From the NCBI GenBank assembly GCA_018350325.1, contig JAEVLN010000005.1, positions 320,142 through 384,141 on the forward strand: a DNA stretch of 64,000 bases, read 5' to 3'. The notes beneath the pieces are model-generated. The model worked only from the letters and a program-made list of their open reading frames with translations, had not been told where the DNA came from and did not search any database. This DNA comes from Globodera rostochiensis. Its lineage: Eukaryota; Nematoda; Chromadorea; Rhabditida; Heteroderidae. Positions within the stretch are counted from its first letter, which is position 1. Each line of letters starts with the position of its first letter. Below, one piece after another: positions 33,015-43,527 of the stretch. The position numbers were made by a program, and so were the translations under genes.

Positions 33015-33025
33015 CGGGGAGCTGC

Positions 33026-34340
33026 CGTGATCGTCGTACTGCAACTGCAACGAGTGCATGCCAACGCGCCGTTTCGGCCCTCGTTGTTTCGCCCCTATGG
33101 ACAGGGTCTGCGCTGAGGCGGCAAGCAAGCGCTGAGAATGTCGGGACGGCCGCACTTTTTTCGAAGGGGGAAGGAGTGAAGTGTTCACCATCAAACCCTA
33201 ACATATTTCCGTTCCCATTTACCTCAATTCAAATTAATAATCTTTGGACTCCTCACACTAATGTTTGCCTCCCCAAGTCGCGGCCCCCAAATCGCTCTGC
33301 TCTCCCATCATTAAATAATCCGCTCTCGTTAAAATGCCATTCCCATTAATAAAACCCTCTCTCTTTTTCGGCATGCCATCCTCACTGATATGATGCCCCT
33401 CTCGACTGATGACCCTTCCGACTCGCCCCACCCACTTGTGTCTCCTATTTAAATGGCTCACTCCACCCCAACAGACACACTTCTTTCTTCCGACCTTACC
33501 CCTTATTCATCCAACCCTTCCTACTTTTACCAACCTTACCTTCGTCTTATTCAATAAACATTTTCCATCAAAAGTTACTGATTTGGGGGCACCGGGCGAT
33601 ATTGGGAATTGGTTAAAGTCCCAATACTGTGCACGGACAGTGCAGTAGTCCTCGCCCCACCTACTGGTAGTCGAGTGTGCTGACTTTGGCTGCTATTTTC
33701 CACATTACTACCTTTAAAAGCCTTTTTCCCATTTTTTTAATCTATGGACAACTGAGTCCCCACTGAAAGGACACTTCAGTCCCGGGCTCGTAACTTGCTT
33801 CAAAGTGGTTTCCGCAAAAATTTTTTTACGGATTCGTGCGTTAGGCTTAGAGTGGAGTCGATTGATATATAATTTATGGTTTTGGTGAGGTCCACGTATT
33901 CTTCAAATTTTCCGGCATTACAGAGCTCATGTTCGAATTTTCCAAACATTTTAATGGATTCAGCAAGTAGTCCGTGCCATGAAATTTGACCTTTTTGGAA
34001 AGATTTCGAATAATGATTTAATTTGTTTGAATCGGTAGTCAGTAATTGCCTTGGTCTGTATTCGGAGGCTTTTCACAATTGATACTTTATAAAATGATTT
34101 TAAATATTCATGAGATGTCAGGAATATTGATTCGTGAGTATTTATTAAAGAATATAATTAATGTGAATGCCCATTTTTCATTTATTATTTTTTAAATTTT
34201 TGATCAAAACAAAATATATTTAATATAATTTGAATATTGAATATTATTCTTTAAAATTAAGAAAATTTTTGAGAAAAATTCTATAACACAAAAATAATTG
34301 ACAAATTTTACTATAAAAATTTAATGTTTTAACTAATATA
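33026..34340. other. Intergenic: GC-rich patch, LTR-like signals and a shared repeat
   Basis: 33,430-33,600 has TATTTAAA and, about 110 bp on, TTCAATAAACATT, a spacing reminiscent of a retroelement LTR, but no paired LTR or coding region was found. 33,725-33,915 is an inverted copy of 12,470-12,655. 34,105-34,170 holds the secreted-family upstream words (GAGATGTCAGGAATATTGAT), about 270 bp before the truncated copy. Confidence 0.35.
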
Positions 34341-34398
34341 AATTAATTTGAAATTACATATAAATCTCAAAATTCAGAGGTTATTTTGCCCAAATAAA

Positions 34399-34915
34399 AT
34401 GGGAAAGTTTTTGATTATAATTTTGGTGTCATTTTTTGCAACAAATTCATTGGACAAAGCCGAATCCGTACAATTAGAGGAAACGCCACTCAAAATAAAT
34501 GATGAAATATTCGGAGAAGGATGGTGGGATAATGCCAAAGCCGAAGAATGGCATAAATTAACGCTTGAACAAAATGTCCATCACTCAATTGATCAGAATC
34601 CTCCACTTAAAAAGTCTGATCACTCTGGACAAATTGTACCCAATTCAACTGATCAGAATCCTCCTCTCACAGAGTCTGATCACTCTGGACCAATTGAACC
34701 CAATTCAACTGATCAGAATCCTCCTCTCACAGAGTCTGATCACTCTGGACAAATTGAACCCAATCCAACTGATCAGAATCCTCCTCTCACAGAGTCTGAT
34801 CACTCTGGACAAATTGAACCCAATTCAACTGATCAGAATCCTCCTCTCACAGAGTCTGATCATTCTGATAAAGCCAAAAATGGTGAAGAACAAAACGAAA
34901 TAAGCAAAGAAATTA
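34399..34915 (+). pseudogene. Truncated tri-HTH family copy 8 (five repeats, no HTH)
   Basis: It starts at 34399 with a signal peptide (MGKFLIIILVSFFATNS) and LKINDEIFGEGWWDNAKAEE, followed by five acidic repeats, four of them almost identical (SDHSGQIEPNSTDQNPPLTE). The coding sequence then runs into a GTTCTGTTCC-word element at about 34,920-34,945 and stops at 34,944. No HTH region follows. An intact frame of about 180 residues remains, so a secreted repeat-only protein cannot be excluded, but truncation by insertion is the simpler reading. Confidence 0.8.
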
Positions 34916-34924
34916 CCAGTCTTT

Positions 34925-35340
34925 TCCTGTTCCAAGTAATTTGAACCTGTTCCTGTTCTGTTCTCAAATTTTAGAACAGCCTATCTGTTCTGTTCCTGTT
35001 CTGTTCCGACCTTGAGAACAGAACAGGAACAGAACAGAGTAAACTGTTCTTAGACTGTTCCAAATTAAAAATTTTCCGAGTGAAATTCAGTCTAAAATTT
35101 TAATCGATGATTCATTGGACAAAGTGTTCATCACTTGCTAGTGATGCTCGAGACCTAAATTTATCGAGACTTGACCCCGAGACGCGATAATTGACTCCCA
35201 AAAATCCGAGACTTTTACGAAAATATTTTAAGTTAGGTTCAAAATAGGTTTGCTCCCGAACCCTTGGGGGTGGGAAAATGGTATGTCAGGGAAGATCGGG
35301 GGGGGGGGGGGGGGGGGGGTTGGCCATATCGGGGGTCCGG
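34925..35340 (+). repeat. GTTCTGTTCC-word element, third copy, with G-run
   Basis: Inverted relative to the copies at 1-270 and 16,780-17,035, with the same order of GTTCTGTTC arrays, the ATCGATGATTCATTGGACAA region, GTGATGCTCGAGACC, and CGAGACTTGACCCCGAGAC. It is followed by a run of more than 20 G bases at about 35,300-35,320. It terminates copy 8. Confidence 0.65.
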
Positions 35341-35815
35341 AACGACCCAATTTTGAGAATGGGGAGCAACTCTAGTGAAAAAATTAAATAGTTTTTTTAG
35401 AAAATTTTGCTTTACTTCTGGGGGGAGTCAAAGTTGCTTTTTCTCTCGGAGCTTATTTCTGAAGATATAAGCGTGCTTCATATATTTTATTGTATACAGC
35501 CCCAGATGCAGCGCAACTGCAAAGATGCACTTGTAGCTTATTTCTTTACAGAAGATGGTCAAAACCTTAGTTGAAGGAAACCTATTTAAGAAATAGGATG
35601 CCATAATGGTGCATATGAGAAAGGAAGAATGAGTATATTCTGGCAAAATGTTTATTATTTATGCATTCAACTTTTTTCAAAAATTGGGGGGGGGCTCTAT
35701 TTCAAGGGGGAGTTCTAATTTAGGGGTGTGTTCTATTTTTCAACCCCCCCCCCCCAAAAAGGGGAGTTCTATTTTATGGGGGAGTTCTAATTTAGGGGGG
35801 CGTTATATTTTAGGT

Positions 35816-36663
35816 TACCGTATTTCCTCTATTAGTAACCCACCCTCTATTTGAAACCCCCTTTTAATTGTAACCCCCCCTAGAGGGGGGATTGAAAAAT
35901 AGTAACCCCCCCTCTATTTGAAACCCCCCTCTAATTGTAACCCCCCCCCCCCCCCCTAAGCCGTGAGTTTTAAAAACTAAGTATGACCAAGTTTTTTACA
36001 GCCATACCATTTACGTATAAAATTAAGCATTTTACTAATAAAGAGATGAGTAGAATACCTACCTAATTGGAAATATAATATTTTCACACGTTTTGGAACA
36101 TTTTATAAAATTACCAAATAAAAAAATTTTAGGGAAAATTTCGATCTTTGGGGGTGGATTTTTTGTAAAAGAAAAAGTCATTTTTTAGGGGTGCATTTTT
36201 GTTCTAAATTTTTTTGTTTCTAAGGCTACATTTTTCATTTTTATTGCATTTTTCTTAAGAAATTTTTGGAAAAAGTGCCTGAGATATTGAATACAAAAAT
36301 TTTGCTGTGGAAAATGCCTAAAAATTGCATTTTTCTCAAGAAAAATGCCCAAAGTCTCTAGTGATAAGATTTCAAAAACGTCGCATTTTTACAATCGACG
36401 AAAAATTGGAAGTAGTCATTTGTTTTGACGGAAACAGTGGAATTATAATTTTGTGCAAAATTTTGTTATTACAGAAATTTATTTTGATTTAAAAAATAAT
36501 ATAAAAATTTAATTTATGTAAATAAGTTTTGAAAAATTTGTATTGAAAAATAGTAACCCACCCTCTATTTGAAACCCCCTTCTAATTGTAACCCCCCCCC
36601 CCCCCCCTTGAGGGGGGTTTGAACAATTATAACCCATGGGTTACTAATAGAGGAAATACGGTA
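35816..36663. mobile_element. C-run terminal-inverted-repeat element, copy in unit A
   Basis: The ends are TACCGTATTTCCTCTATTAG and its inverse. Subterminal blocks of TAACCCCCC / CTCTATTTGAAACCCCC alternate on both sides. The interior at 36,185-36,260 contains the shared core in two adjacent versions (GGGGTGCATTTTTGTTC, then CATTTTTATTGCATTTTTCT). About 848 bp, no coding capacity. Confidence 0.75.
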
Positions 36664-36670
36664 TACGGTA

Positions 36671-36960
36671 AGTTCATAAAAAGAGAGAGAGAGAGAGAAA
36701 AAAATCATTTACACAGTCTGAGGTTCGAAGTTCGAACCCACAGCCCCAGGCATCACTCACTATTATACGAAAAAAAATTAAATAAAAAGAATAAAAAAGA
36801 TTTTCACTAGGGAAAAGACAAAATTTAATTACGTCACTCAGCTTAACCATTGCGCCACGTAAGATCATAATGAATATTTGGAAAGTTTCAAATATATTAC
36901 TTAATAAAAGTTCAATTCTTCAATTTTTACCCTGTTCTAGCTTGGCCTGTTCTGTTCTCA
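36671..36960 (-). repeat. tRNA-like SINE plus GTTCTAGCTTGGCC tail, unit A
   Basis: The minus strand reads ACGTGGCGCAATGGTTAAGC (A-box-like) and, about 115 bp on, TGGGTTCGAACTTCGAACC (B-box-like), then a T-rich end with a GA/CT run. It matches 16,232-16,436. The adjoining 36,900-36,960 matches the hairpin part of the 16 kb composite (CTGTTCTAGCTTGGCCTG). Confidence 0.6.
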
Positions 36961-37074
36961 ATTCAGTTTGTATTTGTGTTATCATTAATTAATTTACCCA
37001 AACCCATTTAATTTGAAAATCTCTATTAATAATGGTTTTATAAAAACAAGTAACTTTAAAAGGGTTTTATAAAA

Positions 37075-37392
37075 TTATTAGTCAGACGTCAAGAATATTG
37101 ATTTGGTCCCGGTTCAAAAGAATATGGAAAATATTTACGAAATGTCAGGAATATTAAAAGTGACCGGAAATTGTCACCATTTCCTCCAATGCGATTAATA
37201 ATTTTAGGGTTGGCAGAAATTTGGAAAATAATCGGCAACAATATTTGTTTTCTGAGTGATCTCCAATTTATTTGGGCTAAAAAACATTTTATTTTATTTT
37301 GTGAATATTTATTATTCTTTTAAATTTACGTTTTTTTTAAATTTTATATTCTAAAGGTCCCTAAAATTTCAGAGATTATTTATCAAAATAAA
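37075..37392 (+). promoter_or_regulatory. Upstream region of copy 9 with conserved block
   Basis: 37,090-37,118 reads AATATTGATTTGGTCCCGG followed by TTCAAAA, about 280-300 bp before the ATG. 37,150-37,245 has the CCGGAAATTGTCACCATTTC and GGCAGAAATTTGG words shared with copies 1 and 10. Conservation implies function, but no factor is known. Confidence 0.45.
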
Positions 37393-38337
37393 ATGGAAGA
37401 GTTATGGATTTTAATTTTAGTTTTATTATTCGCAACAAATTCATTGGACAAAGCTGAATCCGTAAAAGTAAAAATGGAGGAAACGCCACTCAAATCATTT
37501 GATGAAATATTCGGAGACGGCTGGTGGGACAAAGGTGAAGCCGCCGAAGATTTGAAAACGCCGCCAACAAACTTTGGACAAAATGTCCATCACCAAATCG
37601 ACCGACAGAACACCCAAATTGGACAAATTGAACCCAATTCAACTGATCAGCTTGGACAAATTGAAGCAAATTCAACTGATCAGAATTCTCCTCTCACAGA
37701 GTCTGATCACTCTGATAAAGCCAAAAATGGTGAAATTTCTTCAAATGAAAAACGTAAAATAATCGACAAATTCCACGAAATGAAAGACGAATTTAAGCAA
37801 AAAGGAAAATATTCGAAAAAAGAATGGAATCAAATTGACATTAAAATTGTTAAACATTTGGGAGTCAATCGCAAAAAAATATATAAATGGAAAAAAGAAT
37901 TCGGCCTAAGTCAAAAAGTGATCTATGAAAAAGAAGAACGACAAAAATTGGTAGAGAAATTTGATCAAATGAAAGCCGAGTTAAAGCGGGCTGGACTCAA
38001 AGACACTTATAAGCAAGAAATTGATAAAATTGTCGCGAAAGAGTTGGGCTTATGTTTTCAAACAATTTACAATTGGAAAAGTAAACTTGGCCAAACCAGT
38101 GAGTATTTTGAGCACAAATTAATTACTTTATTATATTAATTAAAATTCTTTATAGCACCAAACCATAAACACTCCGACAGCGAACAAAAAGAATTGATGA
38201 AACGTTATTATGAAATTAAAGACCAAAATCATAAAAATAGTGACGTGGACATTGCCAAAATATTGAAAATTGGAATAAGCACTTTGATTAAATGGAAGAG
38301 ACAATTTAAAATTCTGTCAATTGGCTCTTTTGAATGA
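37393..38337 (+). CDS. Secreted tri-HTH family protein, copy 9
   Basis: Exons 37393-38098 and 38156-38337 join across a 57-bp phase-1 intron (GTGAGT...TTTATAG), giving about 295 residues. A signal peptide (MEELWILILVLLFATNSLDKA) is followed by ETPLKSFDEIFGDGWWDKGE. The repeat region is short: one half-length unit (GQIEPNSTDQL) and one full unit. HTH units carry IYKWKKEF, IYNWKSKL and LIKWKRQF. The third unit has NHKNSDVDIAKILKIG and the protein ends KILSIGSFE, a tail different from the SYAGII group. It sits in duplicated unit A; its partner is copy 10. Confidence 0.88.
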
Positions 38338-38590
38338 AGGCCAACGATTGAAAAATAAGTTTTGATGTAAAATTAATACAACAAAATTGTTCCCATTCTT
38401 TTTGCATATTTTGCAAACATTTGATTAAAAAATGCATATCATAATTTCCAAAATTGTGAAAACATTTCTTTATTTTTTCCCCAAGTTTAAGAATTGGCCT
38501 TCTGGGGCTTGGTAATAATGGAAGTCCATTTGGAATCGCTCCATCCTTCTAAAATACAGCCAATATACAAATTTTAAATGTTTTTCAACC

Positions 38591-39415
38591 TTAAAAACGT
38601 GAATAAAGGCACTTTGAGAGCGTCTCCCACGCTGAAACAATCCATTCCAAGTTTGCTAGCCTAAATAATTGCCAATATAACTTGCGAAAACCAAAATTAT
38701 GACTTACTGAAAAATTATTCATTTTTGAATAATGCACACTCATTTTCTGGGCCTCCGTCACAATCATGTTGCGAGAAACGCGCAATTTCCTCCCTCTCAA
38801 TTCCTTGATCCACTCTGCAAGTGCGGTGTCAAAATCAGCGTCGGTGAGCTTTCGTCCTCCGCCCTGAATGCGTTTCCGGGTAGCTGATTCCATCCTTAAG
38901 CAGAAATAAATTTGGTTTTGCAAAAAAAGTACTAACATTTTTTTCAAATCCAATTCCTGTTTTTTCCAAACTCTCATTGTGCTTCTGGCAACAGTGAAGT
39001 GTTTGCTCGCTGCGTGAACCGATGTCTTTTTTGCAAAATCCAAAATCTCTATTTTGTCATGAATGGTAAACGCTCGTCGCTTTCGTTTGGTCGGTGTGTC
39101 GAATCCTCGTCGTCCTCTGAAGTCAACAGTTGAATATTCGGTTCATAGTTGATGGACGGCGAAGACGCTGATGTTGTTGGCTTGTCTCTGACGGAGGGTG
39201 CTGTCTTCAAAATATTCGCGTTTTCGTCGGCTACGACCTCGTCACGAAGCCAACATTCACAACAGATGACTTTTGCGCCGTATCCTTCTTCTCCATCGAT
39301 TGAGATCGAGCACAGCGAAATTGCATGGCAGGGTTCAAAGCATTTTTTGCAAAAGTGCGCGCCGGAGGATGGATTATTGCACGAAACACAAACCTAAATT
39401 TAAACGAGAAAAATT
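38591..39415 (-). pseudogene. Zinc-finger plus CENP-B/pogo-type HTH transposase remnant
   Basis: On the minus strand, 39,400-39,060 encodes a Cys-rich module (CVSCNN, HFCKKCFEPCHAISLC, EEGYGAKVICCECW) of a type often seen in transposon-derived proteins. After a one-base frame change near 39,090 it continues as KRKRRAFTIHDKIEILDFA and ARSTMRVWKKQE, a CENP-B/Tc5/pogo-like HTH. A 47-bp intron (GTTAGT...TTTAAG-like) leads to GGGRKLTDADFDTALAEWIK and LRVSRNMIVTEAQK, the second CENP-B-like helix set. No DDE domain follows. It lies in the spacer between the two duplicated units. Confidence 0.6.
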
Positions 39416-39780
39416 GTTATTCTTTTTTTGGCTTTACTTTTGCGTTTTTCGATGAGTTTCCAATTTCTTCCATCCTTTAACAAGCAGGAAATTCAAAATC
39501 AATAAACGTGTTAAGCTAGAATTAGTAAAATTGCTTATAATTTAGAAACAGCTAACGTGAAAATAAAAACATAAAGGCGCAGTATATGAGAAAGGAAGAA
39601 TGAGTATATTCTGGCAAAATGTTTATTATTTATGCATTCAATTTTTTCAAAAATTGGGGGGGGGCTCTATTTCAAGGGGGAGTTCTAATTTAGGGGTGTG
39701 TTCTATTTTTCAACCCCCCCAAAAAGGGGAGTTCTATTTTATGGGGGAGTTCTAATTTAGGGGGGCGTTATATTTTAGGT

Positions 39781-40620
39781 TACCGTATTTCCTCTATTAG
39801 TAACCCACCCTCTATTTGAAACCCCCTTTTAATTGTAACCCCCCCTAGAGGGGGGATTGAAAAATAGTAACCCCCCCTCTATTTGAAACCCCCCTCTAAT
39901 TGTAACCCCCCCCCCCTAAGCCGTGAGTTTTAAAAACTAAGTATGACCAAGTTTTTTACAGCCATACCATTTACGTATAAAATTAAGCATTTTACTAATA
40001 AAGAGATGAGTAGAATACCTACCTAATTGGAAATATAATATTTTCACACGTTTTGGAACATTTTATAAAATTACCAAATAAAAAAATTTTAGGGAAAATT
40101 TCGATCTTTGGGGGTGGATTTTTTGTAAAAGAAAAAGTCATTTTTTAGGGGTGCATTTTTGTTCTAAATTTTTTTGTTTCTAAGGCTACATTTTTCATTT
40201 TTATTGCATTTTTCTTAAGAAATTTTTGGAAAAAGTGCCTGAGATATTGAATACAAAAATTTTGCTGTGGAAAATGCCTAAAAATTGCATTTTTCTCAAG
40301 AAAAATGCCCAAAGTCTCTAGTGATAAGATTTCAAAAACGTCGCATTTTTACAATCGACGAAAAATTGGAAGTAGTCATTTGTTTTGACGGAAACAGTGG
40401 AATTATAATTTTGTGCAAAATTTTGTTATTACAGAAATTTATTTTGATTTAAAAAATAATATAAAAATTTAATTTATGTAAATAAGTTTTGAAAAATTTG
40501 TATTGAAAAATAGTAACCCACCCTCTATTTGAAACCCCCTTCTAATTGTAACCCCCCCCCCCCCTTGAGGGGGGTTTGAACAATTATAACCCATGGGTTA
40601 CTAATAGAGGAAATACGGTA
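39781..40620. mobile_element. C-run terminal-inverted-repeat element, copy in unit B
   Basis: Same ends (TACCGTATTTCCTCTATTAG and inverse) and the same interior as 35,816-36,663; about 840 bp, differing mainly in C-run length. It came with the segmental duplication rather than by independent insertion, because the flanks match too. Confidence 0.75.
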
Positions 40621-40627
40621 TACGGTA

Positions 40628-40915
40628 AGTTCATAAAAAGAGAGAGAGAGAGAGAAAAAAATCATTTACACAGTCTGAGGTTCGAAGTTCGAACCCACAG
40701 CCCCAGGCATCACTCACTATTATACGAAAAAAAATTAAATAAAAAGAATAAAAAAGATTTTCACTAGGGAAAAGACAAAATTTAATCACGTCACTCAGCT
40801 TAACCATTGCGCCACGTAAGATCATAATGAATATTTGGAAAGTTTCAAATATATTACTTAATAAAAGTTCAATTCTTCAATTTTTACCCTGTTCTAGCTT
40901 GGCCTGTTCTGTTCT
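40628..40915 (-). repeat. tRNA-like SINE, unit B
   Basis: Duplicate of 36,671-36,960 with the same A-box-like and B-box-like motifs and a slightly different flank. Confidence 0.55.
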
Positions 40916-41355
40916 TAATTCAGTTTGTATTTGTGTTATCATTAATTAATTTACCCAAACCCATTTAATTTGAAAATCTCAATTAATAATTGGTTTTATA
41001 AAAACAAATAACTTTAAAAGGGTTTTATAAAATTATTAGTCAAAATTAGAAGTCAAGAATATTGATTTGGTCCCGGTTCAAAAGATTATGGAAAATATTT
41101 GCGAAATGTCATGAATATTAGAAGCGACCGGAAATTGTCACCATTTACTCCAATGCGATTAATAATTTTAGGGTTGGCAGAAATTTGGAAAATAATCGGC
41201 AACAATATTTGTTTTCTGAGTGATCTCCAATTTATTTGGGCTAAAAAACATTTTATTTTATTTTTGAATATTTATTATTCTTTTAAATTTACGTTTTTTT
41301 AAAATTTTATATCCTAAAGGTCCCTAAAATTTCAGAGATTATTTATCAAAATAAA

Positions 41356-42335
41356 ATGGAAGAGTTATGGATTTTAATTTTAGTTTTATTATTCGCAACA
41401 AATTCATTGGACAAAGCTGAATCCGTAAAAGTAAAAATGGAGGAAACGCCACTCAAATCATTTGATGAAATATTCGGAGACGGCTGGTGGGACAAAGGTG
41501 AAGCCGCCGAAGATTTGAAAACGCCGCCAACAAACTTTGGACAAAATGTCCATCACCAAATCGACCGGCAGAACATCCAAAATGGACAAATTGAACCCAA
41601 TTCAACTGATCAGCTTGGACAAATTGAACCCAATTCAACTGATCAGCTTGAACAAATTGAACCCAATTCAATTGATCAGAATCCTGCTCTCACAGAGTCT
41701 GATCACTCTGGTAAAGCCAAAAATGGTGAAGAAATTTCTTCAAATGAAAAACGTAAAATAATCGACAAATTCCACGAAATGAAAGACGAATTTAAGCAAG
41801 AAGGAAAATATTCGAAAAAAGAATGGAATCAAATTGACATTAAAATTGCTAAACATTTGGGAGTCAATCGCAAAAAAATATATAAATGGAAAAAAGAATT
41901 TGGCCTAAGTCAAAAAGTGATCTTTGAAAAAGAAAAACGACAAAAATTGGTAGAGAAATTTGATCAAATGAAAGCCGAGTTAAAGCAGGCTGGACTCAAA
42001 GACACTTATAAGCAAGAAATTGATAAAATTGTCGCGAAAGAGTTGGGCTTATGTTTTCAAACAATTTACAATTGGAAAAGTAAACTTGGCCAAACCAGTG
42101 AGTATTTTGAGCACAAATTAATTACTTTATTATTATAATTAAAATTATTTCAGCACCACAATATATATACTCCGACAGCGAACAAAAGGAATTGATGAAA
42201 CGTTATTATGAAATTAAAGACCAAAATCATAAAAATAGTGACGTGGACATTGCCAAAATATTGAAAATTGGAACACGCACTTTGATTAAATGGAAGAGAC
42301 AATTTAAAATTCTGTCAATTGGCTCTTTTGAATGA
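41356..42335 (+). CDS. Secreted tri-HTH family protein, copy 10
   Basis: Exons 41356-42097 and 42154-42335 join across a 56-bp phase-1 intron (GTGAGT...TTTCAG), giving about 307 residues. The signal peptide and ETPLKSFDEIFGDGWWDKGE segment are identical to copy 9. It has one more half-unit repeat than copy 9 (GQIEPNSTDQL and EQIEPNSIDQ units) and scattered substitutions in the HTH region (KQEGKYS for KQKGKYS, VIFEKEKR for VIYEKEER). It ends in the same SIGSFE tail. The open frame preserved after duplication suggests both copies are still under coding constraint. Confidence 0.88.
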
Positions 42336-42513
42336 AGGCCAACGATTGAAAAATAAAATAAGTTTTGATGTGAAATTAATACAACAAAATTGTTCCCATT
42401 CTTTTTGCATATTTTGCAAACATTTGATTAAAAAATGCATATCATAATTTCCAAAATTGTGAAAACATTTCTTGATTTTTTCCCCAAGTTTAAGAATTGG
42501 CTTTCTCGGGCTT

Positions 42514-43270
42514 GGGATTTTATTTATTTTCTTTTTTGCTTAAATTCGTCTCAAATGCAAATATAAAAAATTTGGATTCACTCAGAAAATCAATAAAGCT
42601 TGCGCTGTTTTCAAAACAGGAGGGGTCTGTTTTTTTGTTAAAAAATTGACCAAAAATTTATTTTTTTTTCTCTTGAAAAGGCCTGAAAACTTCAAGAAAT
42701 TTTCACTAAGTCTGTCAATGCCTTTTTTTTAAATTTCCCCCATTTTTCTAAAGGAAATTGGGCTTTTATTCTCCAAAATGCCCTTGATCCAATTTAATTT
42801 AAAATTGGTAATTTTGGACAAATTTTCTTTCAAATTGCGTCATAAATTCAAAATTTTCTCTGCGGTGCATATCGGCACCGCCGAACCGCTCACATTTATG
42901 CCAAAATAAATTGTTTTATCAGATTTTAGAACCTTTTAAAAGTTTGTTCTTATTTGCGCCGCCGGAATTTTAGAATTTAACGAAATTTGTTAAAAAAATT
43001 GGTTCAAAAATTATGAATTTGAAAATCAAAGGGTCCCCCCTATTGTTTGCAAAAAACCGGTTTCTCGAACATCACTTTTCATTTATATGAATGCCCATTT
43101 CAATTGTGGGCTGTCATTTATTACTTTCAATAATTTTTTTTGTCAAAGCAAAAAAATATTGGCAAAAATTTGGAAAATGATGGCCAACATATTGATTTTC
43201 TGAGTGACTCCAATTTATTTAGGCTTGTTTTATTTCATTTTGTGAATATTATTTGTAGAAAAATTTTTAC
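42514..43270. other. AT-rich interval with decayed element interiors
   Basis: No gene. 42,830-43,000 shows inverted GGCGGTGC / CACCGCCG and CGCCGCCGG words and TTAACGAAATTTGTTAAAAA, resembling interiors of the word-repeat elements, without clear ends. 42,530-42,560 holds a stray fragment of the family's first HTH region (TTTTGCTTAAATTCGTCTCA). Confidence 0.35.
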
Positions 43271-43527
43271 ATAATGTCAGGAATATTGATTGGGTGGGAT
43301 AATTATTAAAGAAAATGATTTAAATGAATGCCCAATTCATTTTGGGCTTCTAAATTAAACTTTCTATAAATTTGATTTCATTTTGTGAAAATTTCTTATT
43401 CATTAAATGTATGAATATTTTTGCGAGAAATTTTAACACAAAATTATTGAAAAAGTTTGCAATCAAATCTTGCATTTAAATTGAAAAATTAAATTGTAAA
43501 TTCAGAGGTCCTTTTTTGCCCAATAAA
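43271..43527 (+). promoter_or_regulatory. Upstream region of copy 11
   Basis: 43,273-43,300 has ATGTCAGGAATATTGATTGG, the family block in diverged form, about 250 bp before the start. 43,325-43,350 has GAATGCCCAATTCATTTTGG, also seen near other copies. Confidence 0.4.

Larger units (their letters stand above)
35613..38512. repeat. Segmental duplication, unit A (partner 39,584-42,513)
   Basis: About 2.9 kb beginning ATATGAGAAAGGAAGAATGA and ending around AGTTTAAGAATTGG is nearly identical to 39,584-42,513. It contains a terminal-inverted-repeat element, a SINE, the conserved upstream region and one secreted-family gene. The two units are direct repeats separated by about 1.07 kb. Differences are mostly homopolymer lengths plus changes in the gene's repeats. 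Confidence 0.85.
39584..42513. repeat. Segmental duplication, unit B (partner 35,613-38,512)
   Basis: Direct repeat of unit A, including the element at 39,781-40,620, the SINE at 40,628-40,826, the upstream block and copy 10. Poly-C tracts are shorter than in unit A, and one insertion near 41,041 (AAAATTAGA) distinguishes the upstream regions. Confidence 0.85.

Noticed and set aside
32951..33349. 132-residue frame over the right end of the MULE
   Set aside because: It runs through the terminal unit array into flanking DNA; the frame is created by the insertion.
33430..33660. Solo LTR
   Set aside because: TATTTAAA and AATAAA spacing is suggestive, but no terminal TG..CA with a target duplication or second LTR could be found, so it is only noted within the interval.
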